Made by a program: the position numbers and the translations under genes. Under the pieces are notes generated by a model that saw only the letters and a list, made by a program, of their open reading frames with translations, had not been told where the DNA came from and did no database searches. A stretch of 64,000 bases of DNA from Gammaproteobacteria bacterium. GTDB lineage: Bacteria; Pseudomonadota; Gammaproteobacteria; Steroidobacterales; Steroidobacteraceae. The DNA lies in contig JANXYK010000064.1 in assembly GCA_025350055.1 (NCBI GenBank), positions 62,001 to 126,000 of the forward strand. Direction: 5' to 3'. Shown here in pieces: positions 8,697 through 17,930 of the stretch; the first letter of the stretch is position 1, and the number at the start of each line of letters is the position of its first letter.

Positions 8697-10052
8697 ATGA
8701 GATCGACGGACAACAATGCTTGGCAGCCGACCAGCTGGCAGGTCCGCAAGGCCCAGCAACAGCCAGTTTACGATGACGCCGCGCAGCTGGAGCGGGCGGT
8801 CGCGGATCTCGCGCGCCTGCCGCCGATCGTGGTTTCGTGGGAGATCGAGAAACTGCGCTCGCACCTCGCGGCCGCGCAGCGGGGCGAGGCCTTCCTGCTG
8901 CAGGGGGGCGATTGCGCCGAGACCTTTGCCGACTGCGAATCCGACCATCTCGCCAAGCAGCTCAAGGTGCTGTTGCAGATGAGCCTGGTGCTGCTGCAGG
9001 CGATGAAGCGCCCGGTGATCCGCGTCGGTCGCTTCGCCGGCCAGTACGCCAAGCCGCGTTCCGCCGACACGGAAACGCGCAACGGCGTGTCACTGCCGGC
9101 GTATCGCGGTGATCTGGTCAACCGTCCGGAGTTCAGCGCCGAGGCGCGCCGGGCGGATCCGCAGCTACTGCTGCGTGGCTATGAACGTGCGGCGCTCACC
9201 TTGAATTTCATTCGCGCGCTGGTCGATGGCGGCTTTGCCGACCTGCACCATCCGGAATACTGGGATCTGGGTTTCATGCGCGATGCGCCGCTGCGCGAAG
9301 CCTACGAGCGCATCGTGCACTCGATCGGCGATGCGCTCGATTTCTTCGAGTCGCTCACCGGCCAGCGCGTCGGCGATGCCAACCACGTCGAATTCTTTGC
9401 CAGCCACGAGGGCCTGCACCTGTTGTATGAGCAGGCGCAGACGCGTTATATCGCCCGCCAGGAGCGCTGGTACAACCTCTCGACCCATATGCCCTGGATC
9501 GGCATGCGCACCGCGCAGCTCGATGGCGCGCACGTGGAATACTTCCGCGGCATCGCCAATCCGGTCGGCGTGAAGATCTCCGCCGGCATGAGTGATGAGT
9601 GGCTGCAGGAACTGGTGGCGGTGCTCAACCCGAACAACCAGCCCGGTCGCCTGACGCTGATCCATCGCTTTGGCGTGAAAGAGATCGAGCAGCACTTGCC
9701 ACGCGTGATCGAGGCGGTGCGACGCACCGGCCAGACTGTACTGTGGACCTGCGATCCGATGCACGGCAATACCGAGACCACCAGCGCCGGCGTCAAGACG
9801 CGGCGCTTCGAGAACATCATGCGCGAGCTGGATCTCTCGTTCCGCATCCATCGCGAGTTGGGTTCGATACTCGGCGGCGTGCACATCGAGCTGACGGGTG
9901 AGGATGTCACCGAGTGCACGGGCGGCGCCCGCGGCCTCACCGATGCCGATCTGCAGCGCGCCTACAAGTCGCAGGTCGATCCGCGTCTGAACTGCGAACA
10001 GGCTCTGGAGCTGGCGATGCTGATCGCCGAGCGCAGCAAGCAGAGCACTTAG
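8697..10052 (+). CDS. Class II 3-deoxy-7-phosphoheptulonate (DAHP) synthase
   Basis: A 451-residue DAHP synthase of the plant/actinobacterial (class II, AroAII) type, condensing PEP and erythrose 4-phosphate in the first shikimate step. Characteristic stretches are FLLQGGDCAETFADCESDH, RVGRFAGQYAKPRS, GDANHVEFFASHEGLHLLYE, VGVKISAGMS and CDPMHGNT. The Cys in GGDCAE and the His/Glu/Asp in the later motifs are the expected metal ligands. It is unrelated in sequence to the AroF/G/H enzymes of E. coli; class II forms are usual in Xanthomonas-like bacteria. It stands alone, 26 bases after the kinase gene. Confidence 0.93.
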   Translation: MRSTDNNAWQPTSWQVRKAQQQPVYDDAAQLERAVADLARLPPIVVSWEIEKLRSHLAAAQRGEAFLLQGGDCAETFADCESDHLAKQLKVLLQMSLVLLQAMKRPVIRVGRFAGQYAKPRSADTETRNGVSLPAYRGDLVNRPEFSAEARRADPQLLLRGYERAALTLNFIRALVDGGFADLHHPEYWDLGFMRDAPLREAYERIVHSIGDALDFFESLTGQRVGDANHVEFFASHEGLHLLYEQAQTRYIARQERWYNLSTHMPWIGMRTAQLDGAHVEYFRGIANPVGVKISAGMSDEWLQELVAVLNPNNQPGRLTLIHRFGVKEIEQHLPRVIEAVRRTGQTVLWTCDPMHGNTETTSAGVKTRRFENIMRELDLSFRIHRELGSILGGVHIELTGEDVTECTGGARGLTDADLQRAYKSQVDPRLNCEQALELAMLIAERSKQST

Positions 10053-10086
10053 CGGGCCTTAAGCTCGGCGGCCGGCGTCAGCCTGC

Positions 10087-11907
10087 ATGAACAATCCCGC
10101 ATTCGATGCCAAGCGCCTGGTAGCCAGCCTGCCGCGGCGCCCGGGCGTGTATCGCATGTACGACGCCAGCGGCGAGCTCATCTATGTCGGCAAGGCCGTG
10201 AGCCTGCGCGATCGCGTGGGCAGCTATTTCAGTACGCGCGTGCAGTCGGTCAAGGTCGCGGTGATGCTGCGACGGGTGGTGCGCATCGAAGTGACGGTGG
10301 TCGACTCGGAACTCGACGCGCTGCTGCTGGAATGCAATCTCATCAAGGCGCATCGGCCGCGCTACAACGTCATCCTGCGCGACGACAAGTCCTTCCCGTA
10401 CATCCTGTGCCCCGCGGGCCATGAGTTTCCGCGGTTGCTGTTCTGGCGCGGCTTCCGACGCCCGCCCGGAAAATTGTTCGGGCCGTTCCCCAATGCCACG
10501 GTCGTCAAGGATGTGCTGCAGCACCTTCAGAAGGTGTTCAAGATCCGCAATTGCCGCGACACCTTCTTCGCGCATCGCAGCCGCCCTTGCCTGCAATACC
10601 AGATTGGGCGCTGCTCGGCGCCCTGTGTGGGCCTGATCGGTGCGCCCGACTACGCCCGCGATATCCAGGCCGCGCTGCGGGTGCTCGAAGGCCGGAGCGA
10701 CGATGTCGCGGTGGAGCTGCGCGCGGCGATGGAAACGGCCAGCGAACAGCAGCGCTACGAAGAAGCGGCGCTGGTCCGCGACCGGCTTGCAGGGCTGCAG
10801 GAAATCCAGACTCAGCAGAGCGCTACTGCGCCGCGCAGCCGCGATGTCGATGTGATCGCACTGGTGGGCGAGCCGGGCCAGTATGCGATCGCGTTGCTGA
10901 CGGTGCGCGACGGCCATAGCCTGGGGACACAGAATGTGTTTCCGGCGACGCTGGCCGAGCCCATCGATGCGCTGGTGCAGTTCATGCTGCTGCACTATGG
11001 CCGGCAGGCTGTGCCGGGGGAGATCCTGGTCAATCAGGGCCTGCCCGATCGCGAGTCGGTGGGTGCGGCGCTGGCCGCGATTGCCGGTCGCAATGTGACG
11101 GTGCGTCAGCCCGAGCGCGGCCTGCCGGGTCGCTGGCTGGAGCTCGCGGAGGACAATGCGCGCGAGGCACTGCGCATGCACAGCAGCCGTAGCGACCGCA
11201 TCGCTGCAGCGCTCACGGCGCTCGCCGAGGAACTGGGCCTCGCGCAGCCGCCCGAGCGCATCGAGTGTTTCGATATCAGCCACACGGGCGGCGAGGGCAC
11301 GGTGGCGGGCTGTGTGGTGTTTGGCCGCGAGGGCGCCATTAAGCGCGACTACCGGCGCTATAACATCGAGGGCATCACTTCCGGTGATGACTACGCTGCT
11401 TTAACGCAGGCGCTGGCGCGACACGGCGCGCACATCGTGGCGGGGGATCTGCCGCGCCCTGATCTGCTGATGATCGATGGCGGCGTCGGTCAGCTCAAGG
11501 CCGCGGCGCAGGGGCTGGCCACCGCCGGCTGCGAAGGCTTGCAGCTGCTGGGGATCTCCAAGGGCCCCGATCGCAAGGCGGGGCAGGAGCGTTTGCATCT
11601 GCCGGGCGAGGAGCTGGCGCGGATCCTGCCGGCCGACAGCCCGGCGCTGCACTGGTTGCAGCGCATCCGCGACGATGCCCATCGCTTCGCGATCACCGGC
11701 CACCGGCGCCGGCGCGCGCGGCGCTTCCGCGAGTCGATCCTGGAGAACATCGCGGGCCTCGGCCCGGCACGGCGACGCGCGCTGCTGACCCACTTTGGGG
11801 GCCTGCCGGGCGTGCTGCGCGCCGGGGTCGCCGACCTCGAGCGCGTCGAGGGAGTCGGGACAGCACTGGCCCGAACGCTTTATGATCACCTGCACCCGGG
11901 AGCCTGA
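10087..11907 (+). CDS. uvrC: Excinuclease ABC subunit C
   Basis: UvrC, 606 residues, makes both incisions in nucleotide excision repair. N-terminal GIY-YIG nuclease: PGVYRMYDASGELIYVGKA, Tyr and Arg in place, residues ~15-95. The middle has the UvrB-interacting UVR motif (ASEQQRYEEAALVRDRLAGL). The C-terminal RNase-H-like domain starts at about residue 380 (ECFDISHTGGEGTVA; MIDGGVGQL), and helix-hairpin-helix repeats lie at the end (IAGLGPARRRALLTHFGG). It overlaps pgsA by one base, the usual uvrC-pgsA arrangement of gammaproteobacteria. The tRNA genes often found after pgsA are absent here. Confidence 0.96.
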   Translation: MNNPAFDAKRLVASLPRRPGVYRMYDASGELIYVGKAVSLRDRVGSYFSTRVQSVKVAVMLRRVVRIEVTVVDSELDALLLECNLIKAHRPRYNVILRDDKSFPYILCPAGHEFPRLLFWRGFRRPPGKLFGPFPNATVVKDVLQHLQKVFKIRNCRDTFFAHRSRPCLQYQIGRCSAPCVGLIGAPDYARDIQAALRVLEGRSDDVAVELRAAMETASEQQRYEEAALVRDRLAGLQEIQTQQSATAPRSRDVDVIALVGEPGQYAIALLTVRDGHSLGTQNVFPATLAEPIDALVQFMLLHYGRQAVPGEILVNQGLPDRESVGAALAAIAGRNVTVRQPERGLPGRWLELAEDNAREALRMHSSRSDRIAAALTALAEELGLAQPPERIECFDISHTGGEGTVAGCVVFGREGAIKRDYRRYNIEGITSGDDYAALTQALARHGAHIVAGDLPRPDLLMIDGGVGQLKAAAQGLATAGCEGLQLLGISKGPDRKAGQERLHLPGEELARILPADSPALHWLQRIRDDAHRFAITGHRRRRARRFRESILENIAGLGPARRRALLTHFGGLPGVLRAGVADLERVEGVGTALARTLYDHLHPGA

Positions 11908-12479
11908 TGATCTGGAACCTGCCCATGCTGTTGACCTGGCTGCGGATCGTGTCGATCCCGCTGGTCTGTATTCTTGTGGTGTTGGGCCGCGTGCACCCCG
12001 AGGGTATCGAAGATGTGATGGCCGGGCTTCTGTTCGCGATCGCGGCGATCACCGATTCGCTCGATGGGTATCTCGCGCGCCGACTCGGCCAGACCACCAA
12101 GCTGGGTGCCTTCCTCGATCCCGTCGCCGACAAGCTGATTGTTGCCGTCGCATTGGTGCTGCTGGTCAGCCGCGACCCACGCCGCCTGGTAGTGCTGATG
12201 GCGGTGGTGATCATCGGCCGCGAGATCGCCATCTCGGCACTGCGTGAGTGGATGGCGGAGCTGGGTCAGCGCACCAAGGTCGCCGTCTCCGCGCTCGGCA
12301 AGTACAAGACCATCATGCAGATGGTGGGTCTGAGCCTGATGCTCTATCGGCGCAGCGAGTTCGGCATTCCGGTGTACACGCTGGGCCTGTGGCTCACGGT
12401 GCTGGCGGCGCTGCTGACGCTGGTGTCGATGTTCATCTACCTGCGGGCAGCGTTTCCGTATATGCGTGAGCGCAGTTGA
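11907..12479 (+). CDS. pgsA: CDP-diacylglycerol--glycerol-3-phosphate 3-phosphatidyltransferase
   Basis: Phosphatidylglycerophosphate synthase, 190 residues, making PGP from CDP-diacylglycerol in the inner membrane. The CDP-alcohol phosphotransferase motif (D-G-x2-A-R-x8-G-x3-D-x3-D) is present as DSLDGYLARRLGQTTKLGAF followed by LDPVADK, residues ~48-75. Four to five hydrophobic segments are evident. Its ATG overlaps the uvrC stop (TGATG). Length agrees with E. coli PgsA (182). Confidence 0.95.
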   Translation: MIWNLPMLLTWLRIVSIPLVCILVVLGRVHPEGIEDVMAGLLFAIAAITDSLDGYLARRLGQTTKLGAFLDPVADKLIVAVALVLLVSRDPRRLVVLMAVVIIGREIAISALREWMAELGQRTKVAVSALGKYKTIMQMVGLSLMLYRRSEFGIPVYTLGLWLTVLAALLTLVSMFIYLRAAFPYMRERS

Positions 12480-12523
12480 AGCCGTGCTGATGCGGCAGCA
12501 GTGTCGATGACGCTGCGAGACTC

Positions 12524-13196
12524 ATGAATCTACCCAGTGACTTCAGTCTGCACGGCAAGGTGGCGTTGATCACCGGCGCTACGCGTGGCATCGGGCGCGC
12601 CATTGCGCAGCGCTTTGCTGCCGCAGGCGCCAGCCTCGTGATCTGCAGTAACGAGGCAATAGCCTGCGAGCAGCAGGCCGCTGAGTTTCGGGCAGGGCAG
12701 ACTAACGCGATCGGCGTGCCCTGCGAGGTGTCGCAACGCGAGCGACCAGGACTGGAATCGAACCATCGATATCAACCTGCGCAGCATGCTGTGGCTGACC
12801 AGCCTTGTGGTGCCTGGCATGGCCGAGCGCGGCGAGGGCAGCGTGATACTCATGTCCAGCCTTGCAGGGTTGCGCGGCAACAAAGGCATCGGCCTGTACG
12901 GTATCTCCAAGGCTGGCTGCGCGCAGCTGGCGCGCAACCTGGCGGTGGAATGGGGGCCGCGCAATGTGCGCGTGAATGCGATTTCACCCGGACTTATTGA
13001 TACTGACTTCGCGCGCCCCTTCAAGGGCGATGACCAATTGTTGCGCCGCCGCCTGGCGGCGACGCCCCTGCGGCGCATGGGCAGGGCGGAAGAAGTGGCA
13101 GGCGTGGCCTTGCTGCTGGCTGCGCCCGCCGGCGGCTTCATTGCGGGGCAAAATATCGTCGTGGACGGTGGCACGCTAATCAGCGACGGCAACTAA
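12524..13196 (+). pseudogene. Short-chain dehydrogenase/reductase, disrupted
   Basis: An SDR gene broken by a frame change and internal loss. The first frame gives a good Rossmann start (GKVALITGATRGIGRAIAQR) and runs to PCEVSQRE. Homology then resumes in another frame from DWNRTIDINLRSMLWLTS near base 12754 through the catalytic YGISK motif to NVRVNAISPGLIDT and an SDR C-terminus. The segment that should carry the NNAG motif between them is missing, roughly 40 residues. The catalytic Ser/Tyr/Lys region survives but the cofactor fold is incomplete, so a functional enzyme is unlikely. Confidence 0.8.
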
Positions 13197-13227
13197 AGTC
13201 ACCGCCGGCAGCGCCGATAACGGCGAC

Positions 13228-14115
13228 ATGACTCCCGCGAACGCTTTTGGGGCCGGCGCCGACTCGTCCGCACATACAGGCGGCTTCGAGTTCGTGCGTG
13301 ATCTCGCCAAGGCCCTCGCCGCGGGCGCCATCGAGCTGCCGAGCTATCCGCAGGTCGCGCTACGCCTGCAGAAGTTGCTTGCGGACGAGAGCACCGATGC
13401 CGACAAGCTGGTGCGCGTGCTGGGCGCCGAGCCGGTGCTGTCAGCGCGCATCACTGCGATGGCGGGCTCCGCGGCCTTGAATCCCGCCGGCCGCGCCGTC
13501 ACCGACCTGCGCACCGCCGTGGTGCTGATGGGCTACGACGCGCTGCGCACCACCAGCGTCGCCTATGCGATCGCGCAACTACGCCACGTCGACGAGTATC
13601 GCTCGATCAGTCACGCCATTGCCGATCTTTGGCGCGAGAGCGCCTTGCGCGCCGCGATGTCGTTCGTGCTGGCACGCCACGCCGGCGGCTTCCGGCCCGA
13701 CACCGCGATGCTGGCCGGCATGTTGGCTGGCGTCGGGGAGTTGTATCTGCTGGCGCGCGCCTCGCGCTATCCCGAGTTGCTGGCAGATCCCGCGCGCTTC
13801 CAGCAGATCGTACGTGACTGGCAAGTGCGCGTGGCCCAGTCGCTGCTCGAGAGCTGGCAGATGGCGCCTGAGATTGTTGAAGCCATCCGCGGCTGGCCGG
13901 TGGCGGCCGACGATCATGGCAGCAACGCGAGCCTGGCGGATGTACTGTCGGCCGCCGACCTGTTCGTCAGCTATCGCCTGCAGCCCGAGCTGTTACAGGC
14001 CGCGATCGCCGAGCATCGCCCGACCTTGCGACTGGGATTGAAGGCTGGCTGCGCACAGCTGCTGGAAGATTCAGCAGCAGAGATCCGTGCGCTGCAAGCG
14101 GCGCTCGACGGCTAA
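13228..14115 (+). CDS. HDOD domain protein
   Basis: A 295-residue protein made almost entirely of an HDOD domain: LPSYPQVALRLQKLLADEST at residues ~37-56, AEPVLSARITAMAGSAAL near 70, and DLRTAVVLMGYDALRTTSVA near 92. HDOD proteins are HD-superfamily relatives usually lacking catalytic metal ligands and acting in signalling. No GGDEF or EAL partner domain is attached. Its stop overlaps the stop of the convergent methyltransferase by four bases. Specific role unknown. Confidence 0.85.
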   Translation: MTPANAFGAGADSSAHTGGFEFVRDLAKALAAGAIELPSYPQVALRLQKLLADESTDADKLVRVLGAEPVLSARITAMAGSAALNPAGRAVTDLRTAVVLMGYDALRTTSVAYAIAQLRHVDEYRSISHAIADLWRESALRAAMSFVLARHAGGFRPDTAMLAGMLAGVGELYLLARASRYPELLADPARFQQIVRDWQVRVAQSLLESWQMAPEIVEAIRGWPVAADDHGSNASLADVLSAADLFVSYRLQPELLQAAIAEHRPTLRLGLKAGCAQLLEDSAAEIRALQAALDG

Positions 14116-14744
14116 GTCTTTCGCCACACACTCGCCAGCCACGGCTGCTGCTCGCGCGGCAGGCCGGTGGGCCGGTAATAGTGTTCCAGCTCCTCGAAAC
14201 CCGCGCTCGTCAGATAGCTGTGCCATGCGGCCAGGTCGTGCCAGGCGCCATAGCGCCCTTTGACCCAGCCCTCATGATTCTCGCCACGGGGATTGGAGCT
14301 GAACAGCACGCCTCGTGGCTTCAGCGTGGCGTGCAGTTCACGCAGCACGCGCGGCAGTTCGACACTCGGTACGTGGAACAAGGAGGCGTTGGCAAAGATG
14401 CCATCGAAGTGCGCGGCGGGCAGATCGAGGGCCAGGAAACTCTGCTGCCACACTTCGCAGCCGGAATCCGCACGCGCCATCGCCACGAACTCGGGCGAGC
14501 CCTCGAGGCCGATGGCTGTGTGCCCCAGCGTGCGAAACGCCGCCAGGTCGCGCCCTGGTCCACATCCAAAGTCCAGAATTCTGAAGGGCAGCGTTGCTTC
14601 GATATGGCGCAACAATGCGTTGATGTTCTGGCTGACGTCGTGATCGCGCGTGCTGTTACGGAAGTTCTCGGCGCGCTGAGCATAGTGCGCGAGAGTCAAC
14701 GCCGATATTTCCAGGGGATCTGTTGGAGTAGTGGGGTCGGACAT
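14112..14744 (-). CDS. Class I SAM-dependent methyltransferase
   Basis: A 210-residue methyltransferase. Motif I is ILDFGCGPGRDLAAF (residues ~54-68), followed by the acidic end of strand 2 in AIGLEGSPEF and motif IV-like FDGIFANASLFHV. The N-terminal part (YAQRAENFRNSTRDHDVSQN) is typical of a small stand-alone family of unknown substrate. ATG 14744 (MSDPTTP) is chosen over an in-frame ATG 21 bases earlier. Convergent with the HDOD gene, stop codons overlapping. Substrate cannot be inferred. Confidence 0.8.
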   Translation of the reverse strand: MSDPTTPTDPLEISALTLAHYAQRAENFRNSTRDHDVSQNINALLRHIEATLPFRILDFGCGPGRDLAAFRTLGHTAIGLEGSPEFVAMARADSGCEVWQQSFLALDLPAAHFDGIFANASLFHVPSVELPRVLRELHATLKPRGVLFSSNPRGENHEGWVKGRYGAWHDLAAWHSYLTSAGFEELEHYYRPTGLPREQQPWLASVWRKT

Positions 14745-14769
14745 GCGATAAAGTGGTACCGGCAATCGT

Positions 14770-14830
14770 GTAAATGCCGAACTGATGATACTTGCTGCAG
14801 TGGGCTAAAGACGAGCTCATCGGCATTTAC
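14770..14830. repeat. Perfect 11-bp inverted repeat with 39-base loop
   Basis: GTAAATGCCGA at 14770-14780 is exactly mirrored by TCGGCATTTAC at 14820-14830, in the 141-base gap between dnaE2 and the methyltransferase start. The outward flanks also pair partly (CGGCA against TGCCG), extending the stem to about 22 imperfect bases. There is no T-run, so it is not a standard terminator. It could be a small palindromic element or an RNA hairpin in the transcript running from dnaE2. Confidence 0.6.
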
Positions 14831-14885
14831 TGTTGGTGCCGAATATAGTGGTGGCAACGGCGAATGCCAGTTGCCTTTGAGTCAA

Positions 14886-17800
14886 TCAATGGAAATCCCG
14901 CGAGCGCCGCGCCAGCCCCGCGAGCCATCCCGATCGATCATGCAGTCGCTCGGCGAGGAGATGGGTTACGCCCTCGCGATTCTGCAGCCTGCCACTCACC
15001 ACCAACAGGCTGGCGCTGAGCGCGGCGCGCCGCTCGGTCTCGAACACCTGCGGCCAGAGGATCACACTGAGGATGCCAGTCTCATCCTCGAGCGAGAGGA
15101 ACACCACGCCTGAGGCGGTGCCGGGCTGCTGCAGATGGGTGATCAGGCCCGCGGCGCGCACTTTCGTGCCATCGGCGAGCGCGCGCAGCTCCAGGGTGCT
15201 GCGGATGTCGTGCTGGCGCAGGCGCTGGCGCAGCAGCACCAGCGGATGACGGGTGGTGCTCAGCGCGAGCTGACGATAGTCGGCAAGGATCTCCTGGGCC
15301 TCATCGGGTGCGGGCAGTGACACCGATACTTCGGTTGCGGCCTCGAGCCGCAATGTTCCGACCGGGCGTTCGGCGCCGAGCGCCAGCCAGGCGGCTTCAT
15401 GGCGATGCTGGCTCAAACCGCGTAACGCGCCGGCGACGGCGAGCTTTTGCAAGGTGGCGCGATTGAGTGCGGCGTCGCGCGCCAGTTCATCCACGCTCTG
15501 CGGCCGGCGTTGCGCGCGGGCATTCACGATGCGATCGCCCTCGAGCCTGGCGAGGCTGCGCACCTGGCGCAAGCCGATGCGGATCGCGAGCGTGCCATCG
15601 GCGGCACGCTCGAGCGTGCAATCCCAGTCACTCGCCAGCACGTCGGGCGGCAGTATCGTGACGCCGCTCCGGCGCGCCTCCTGCACCAGCTGCGCGGGCT
15701 GATAGAAGCCCATCGGCTGGCTGTTGATCAGCGCGGCAATGAAAGCCGCCGGCTCATGATGCTTGAGCCAGCAGGACACATAGGTCAGCAGCGCAAACGA
15801 AGCGGCGTGCGATTCCGGAAAACCATACTCGCCGAAGCCGAGGATCTGCCGGTAGATGCTCTCGGCGAACTCCGGCTGATACCCCTTGGCCAGCATCCCC
15901 GAGAGCAGCCGATCGCGAAACGGTTCGAGGCCGCCTTTGCGTTTCCACGCGGCCATCGAGCGGCGCAGCTGATCGGCCTCGCCGGGGCTGAAGCCGGCGG
16001 CGACCACGGCGATCTGCATCACCTGTTCCTGGAAGATCGGCACACCAAGCGTACGCCGCAGCACCTGCTCGAGTTCCACGCTTGGATAGCTGACACTGGC
16101 GGGATCCTGCCGGCGACGCAGGTAGGGATGCACCATGCCGCCCTGGATCGGCCCCGGACGGATGATCGCCACCTCGATCACGAGGTCATAGAAATTGCGC
16201 GGCTTCAGGCGCGGCAGCATGCGCATCTGTGCGCGCGATTCGATCTGGAACACGCCCACGGTCTCGCCGCGGCAGATCATGTCGTAGGTGGCGCGATCCT
16301 CGGCCGGAATATCCTGCAGGCAAGCGGGCCAGCCGCGCTGCGCCTGCGTGAACTGCAGGCAGCGGCGGATCGCGGTGAGCATGCCGAGCGCCAGCACATC
16401 GATTTTCAGCAGCCCCAGGGTTTCCAGGTCGTCCTTATCCCACTGGATCACGGTGCGATCGGGCATCGCTGCGTTTTCTATGGGCACCAGTTCGTGCAAC
16501 GGTTCGCCGGAGATCACGAAACCCCCGACGTGCTGCGAGAGATGGCGCGGAAAGCCGCGCAGCTCGGCGATGAGTTGCTCGCGCAGCGCGGCCGGTGCCT
16601 TGCCCAGCGCGCGCTCGACATCACGGCGCGCGCTGCGGCCGCGATAGGTGATCACCGTGGCGGCCAGCGCGGTGCGCTCGCGCCCGTACTTGGTGTAGAT
16701 ATACTGAATGACTTCTTCACGCCGCTCGTGCTCGAAGTCCACATCGATATCCGGCGGCTCGCGCCGTTCGCGGCTGATGAAGCGCTCGAACAGCAGGCTC
16801 ATGCGTGCCGGGTCGACCTCGGTGATGCCGAGTGCGTAGCAGACCGCCGAGTTGGCTGCCGAGCCGCGCCCCTGACAGAGGATGCCGCGCGAGCGCGCGA
16901 AGCACACCACATCGTGTACCGTCAGAAAGAAATGCTCGTAGCTGAGTTCGACGATGAGCAGCAACTCTTTCTCGAGCAGCGCATTCACCGCGGGTGGCAC
17001 GCCTGCGGGCCAGCGCCGTTGCGCGCCCTTCAGCGCCAGTGCGCGCAAGTGCTCGCCAGCACTCACTGTGGCCGGCACCAGTTCGGCGGGGTAACGATAC
17101 TGCAGGCGGCCCAGATCGAAACTGCAGCGCTCGGCGATCGCCACGCTCTCGGCCAGCAGTTCAGGTGGATAGAGACGCGCGAGCACCTCGAGCGAGCGCA
17201 GATGCCGCTCGCCATTGGGGAACAGTCGTGCGCCGGCCGCATCGACGGTGCAGCCGTGACGGATTGAGGTCAGCAGATCCTGCAACCGGCGGCGGTTGCG
17301 CCGGTGCATGTGCACGTCGCCAGTGGCCACCGCGGGCAATGCGCAGCGCGCGGCCAGGTCTAGGCAGTAGGCCAGGCGCGCGCGATCGTCGGCGCCGCGC
17401 TGCAGTTCTACCGCCAGCCAGGCGCGTTGCGCGAAACATTCACGCAGCCAGCGGCCCTGCGCTTCGACCTGCGGGTCGGTTGAGACTTCGACGGGTGTCA
17501 GCGCCGCGCCTGTGGGCGGCAACCATAGCGCCAGGCAATGCTCGAGGCCGGACTCGAAATCAGCAGCGGCTATTTCATACTTGCCCTTGGCTGCACGTCG
17601 TCGTGCGCGAGTGATCAACTGGCAGATCTCGGCATAGGCGCGTTGCTCTGGCGCCAGCAACACCAGCCGTGGTCCGTCGCGGCACTGGAACTCGGCGCCC
17701 ACGATCAGCCGACAGCGACTCTCCGCCGGCAGCGCGCGTGCGGCCTCATAGGCGCGCACCACGCCGGCCAGCGAGCACTCATCGGTCAGCGCCAGCGCGC

Positions 17801-17915
17801 GATAGCCGAGTTCATGCGCGCGTGTGACCAGCTCGTAAGGATGCGAAGCGCCGCGCAGGAAGCTGAAATTGCTGAGGCAATGCAGTTCGGCGTAATCCTT
17901 CGTGGCAGTGCTCAT
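14886..17915 (-). CDS. dnaE2: Error-prone DNA polymerase DnaE2 (ImuC)
   Basis: DnaE2/ImuC, 1009 residues, the alpha-subunit-like polymerase of the SOS mutasome used for lesion bypass. The N-terminal PHP domain begins YAELHCLSNFSFLRGASHP. The polymerase core contains CQGRGSAANSAVCYALGIT, the catalytic acids in REPPDIDVDFEHERREEVI, and DVLALGMLTAIRR. A C-terminal OB fold (VRAAGLITHLQQPGTA, FLSLEDETG) is present. The length is normal for DnaE2 and shorter than replicative DnaE. It is last in lexA-imuA-imuB-dnaE2, 15 bases after imuB. Confidence 0.95.
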   Translation of the reverse strand: MSTATKDYAELHCLSNFSFLRGASHPYELVTRAHELGYRALALTDECSLAGVVRAYEAARALPAESRCRLIVGAEFQCRDGPRLVLLAPEQRAYAEICQLITRARRRAAKGKYEIAAADFESGLEHCLALWLPPTGAALTPVEVSTDPQVEAQGRWLRECFAQRAWLAVELQRGADDRARLAYCLDLAARCALPAVATGDVHMHRRNRRRLQDLLTSIRHGCTVDAAGARLFPNGERHLRSLEVLARLYPPELLAESVAIAERCSFDLGRLQYRYPAELVPATVSAGEHLRALALKGAQRRWPAGVPPAVNALLEKELLLIVELSYEHFFLTVHDVVCFARSRGILCQGRGSAANSAVCYALGITEVDPARMSLLFERFISRERREPPDIDVDFEHERREEVIQYIYTKYGRERTALAATVITYRGRSARRDVERALGKAPAALREQLIAELRGFPRHLSQHVGGFVISGEPLHELVPIENAAMPDRTVIQWDKDDLETLGLLKIDVLALGMLTAIRRCLQFTQAQRGWPACLQDIPAEDRATYDMICRGETVGVFQIESRAQMRMLPRLKPRNFYDLVIEVAIIRPGPIQGGMVHPYLRRRQDPASVSYPSVELEQVLRRTLGVPIFQEQVMQIAVVAAGFSPGEADQLRRSMAAWKRKGGLEPFRDRLLSGMLAKGYQPEFAESIYRQILGFGEYGFPESHAASFALLTYVSCWLKHHEPAAFIAALINSQPMGFYQPAQLVQEARRSGVTILPPDVLASDWDCTLERAADGTLAIRIGLRQVRSLARLEGDRIVNARAQRRPQSVDELARDAALNRATLQKLAVAGALRGLSQHRHEAAWLALGAERPVGTLRLEAATEVSVSLPAPDEAQEILADYRQLALSTTRHPLVLLRQRLRQHDIRSTLELRALADGTKVRAAGLITHLQQPGTASGVVFLSLEDETGILSVILWPQVFETERRAALSASLLVVSGRLQNREGVTHLLAERLHDRSGWLAGLARRSRDFH

Positions 17916-17930
17916 GACTATCGTGCGCGT

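Noticed and set aside
12480-12523. Possible tRNA genes after pgsA, as in many gammaproteobacteria
   Set aside because: The sequence is too short and has no cloverleaf or CCA end; the next gene begins at once.
15447-17267. Long open frame opposite dnaE2 (606 codons)
   Set aside because: Antisense to a confident dnaE2, with composition typical of a shadow frame (Arg/His/Gln-rich) and no domain.
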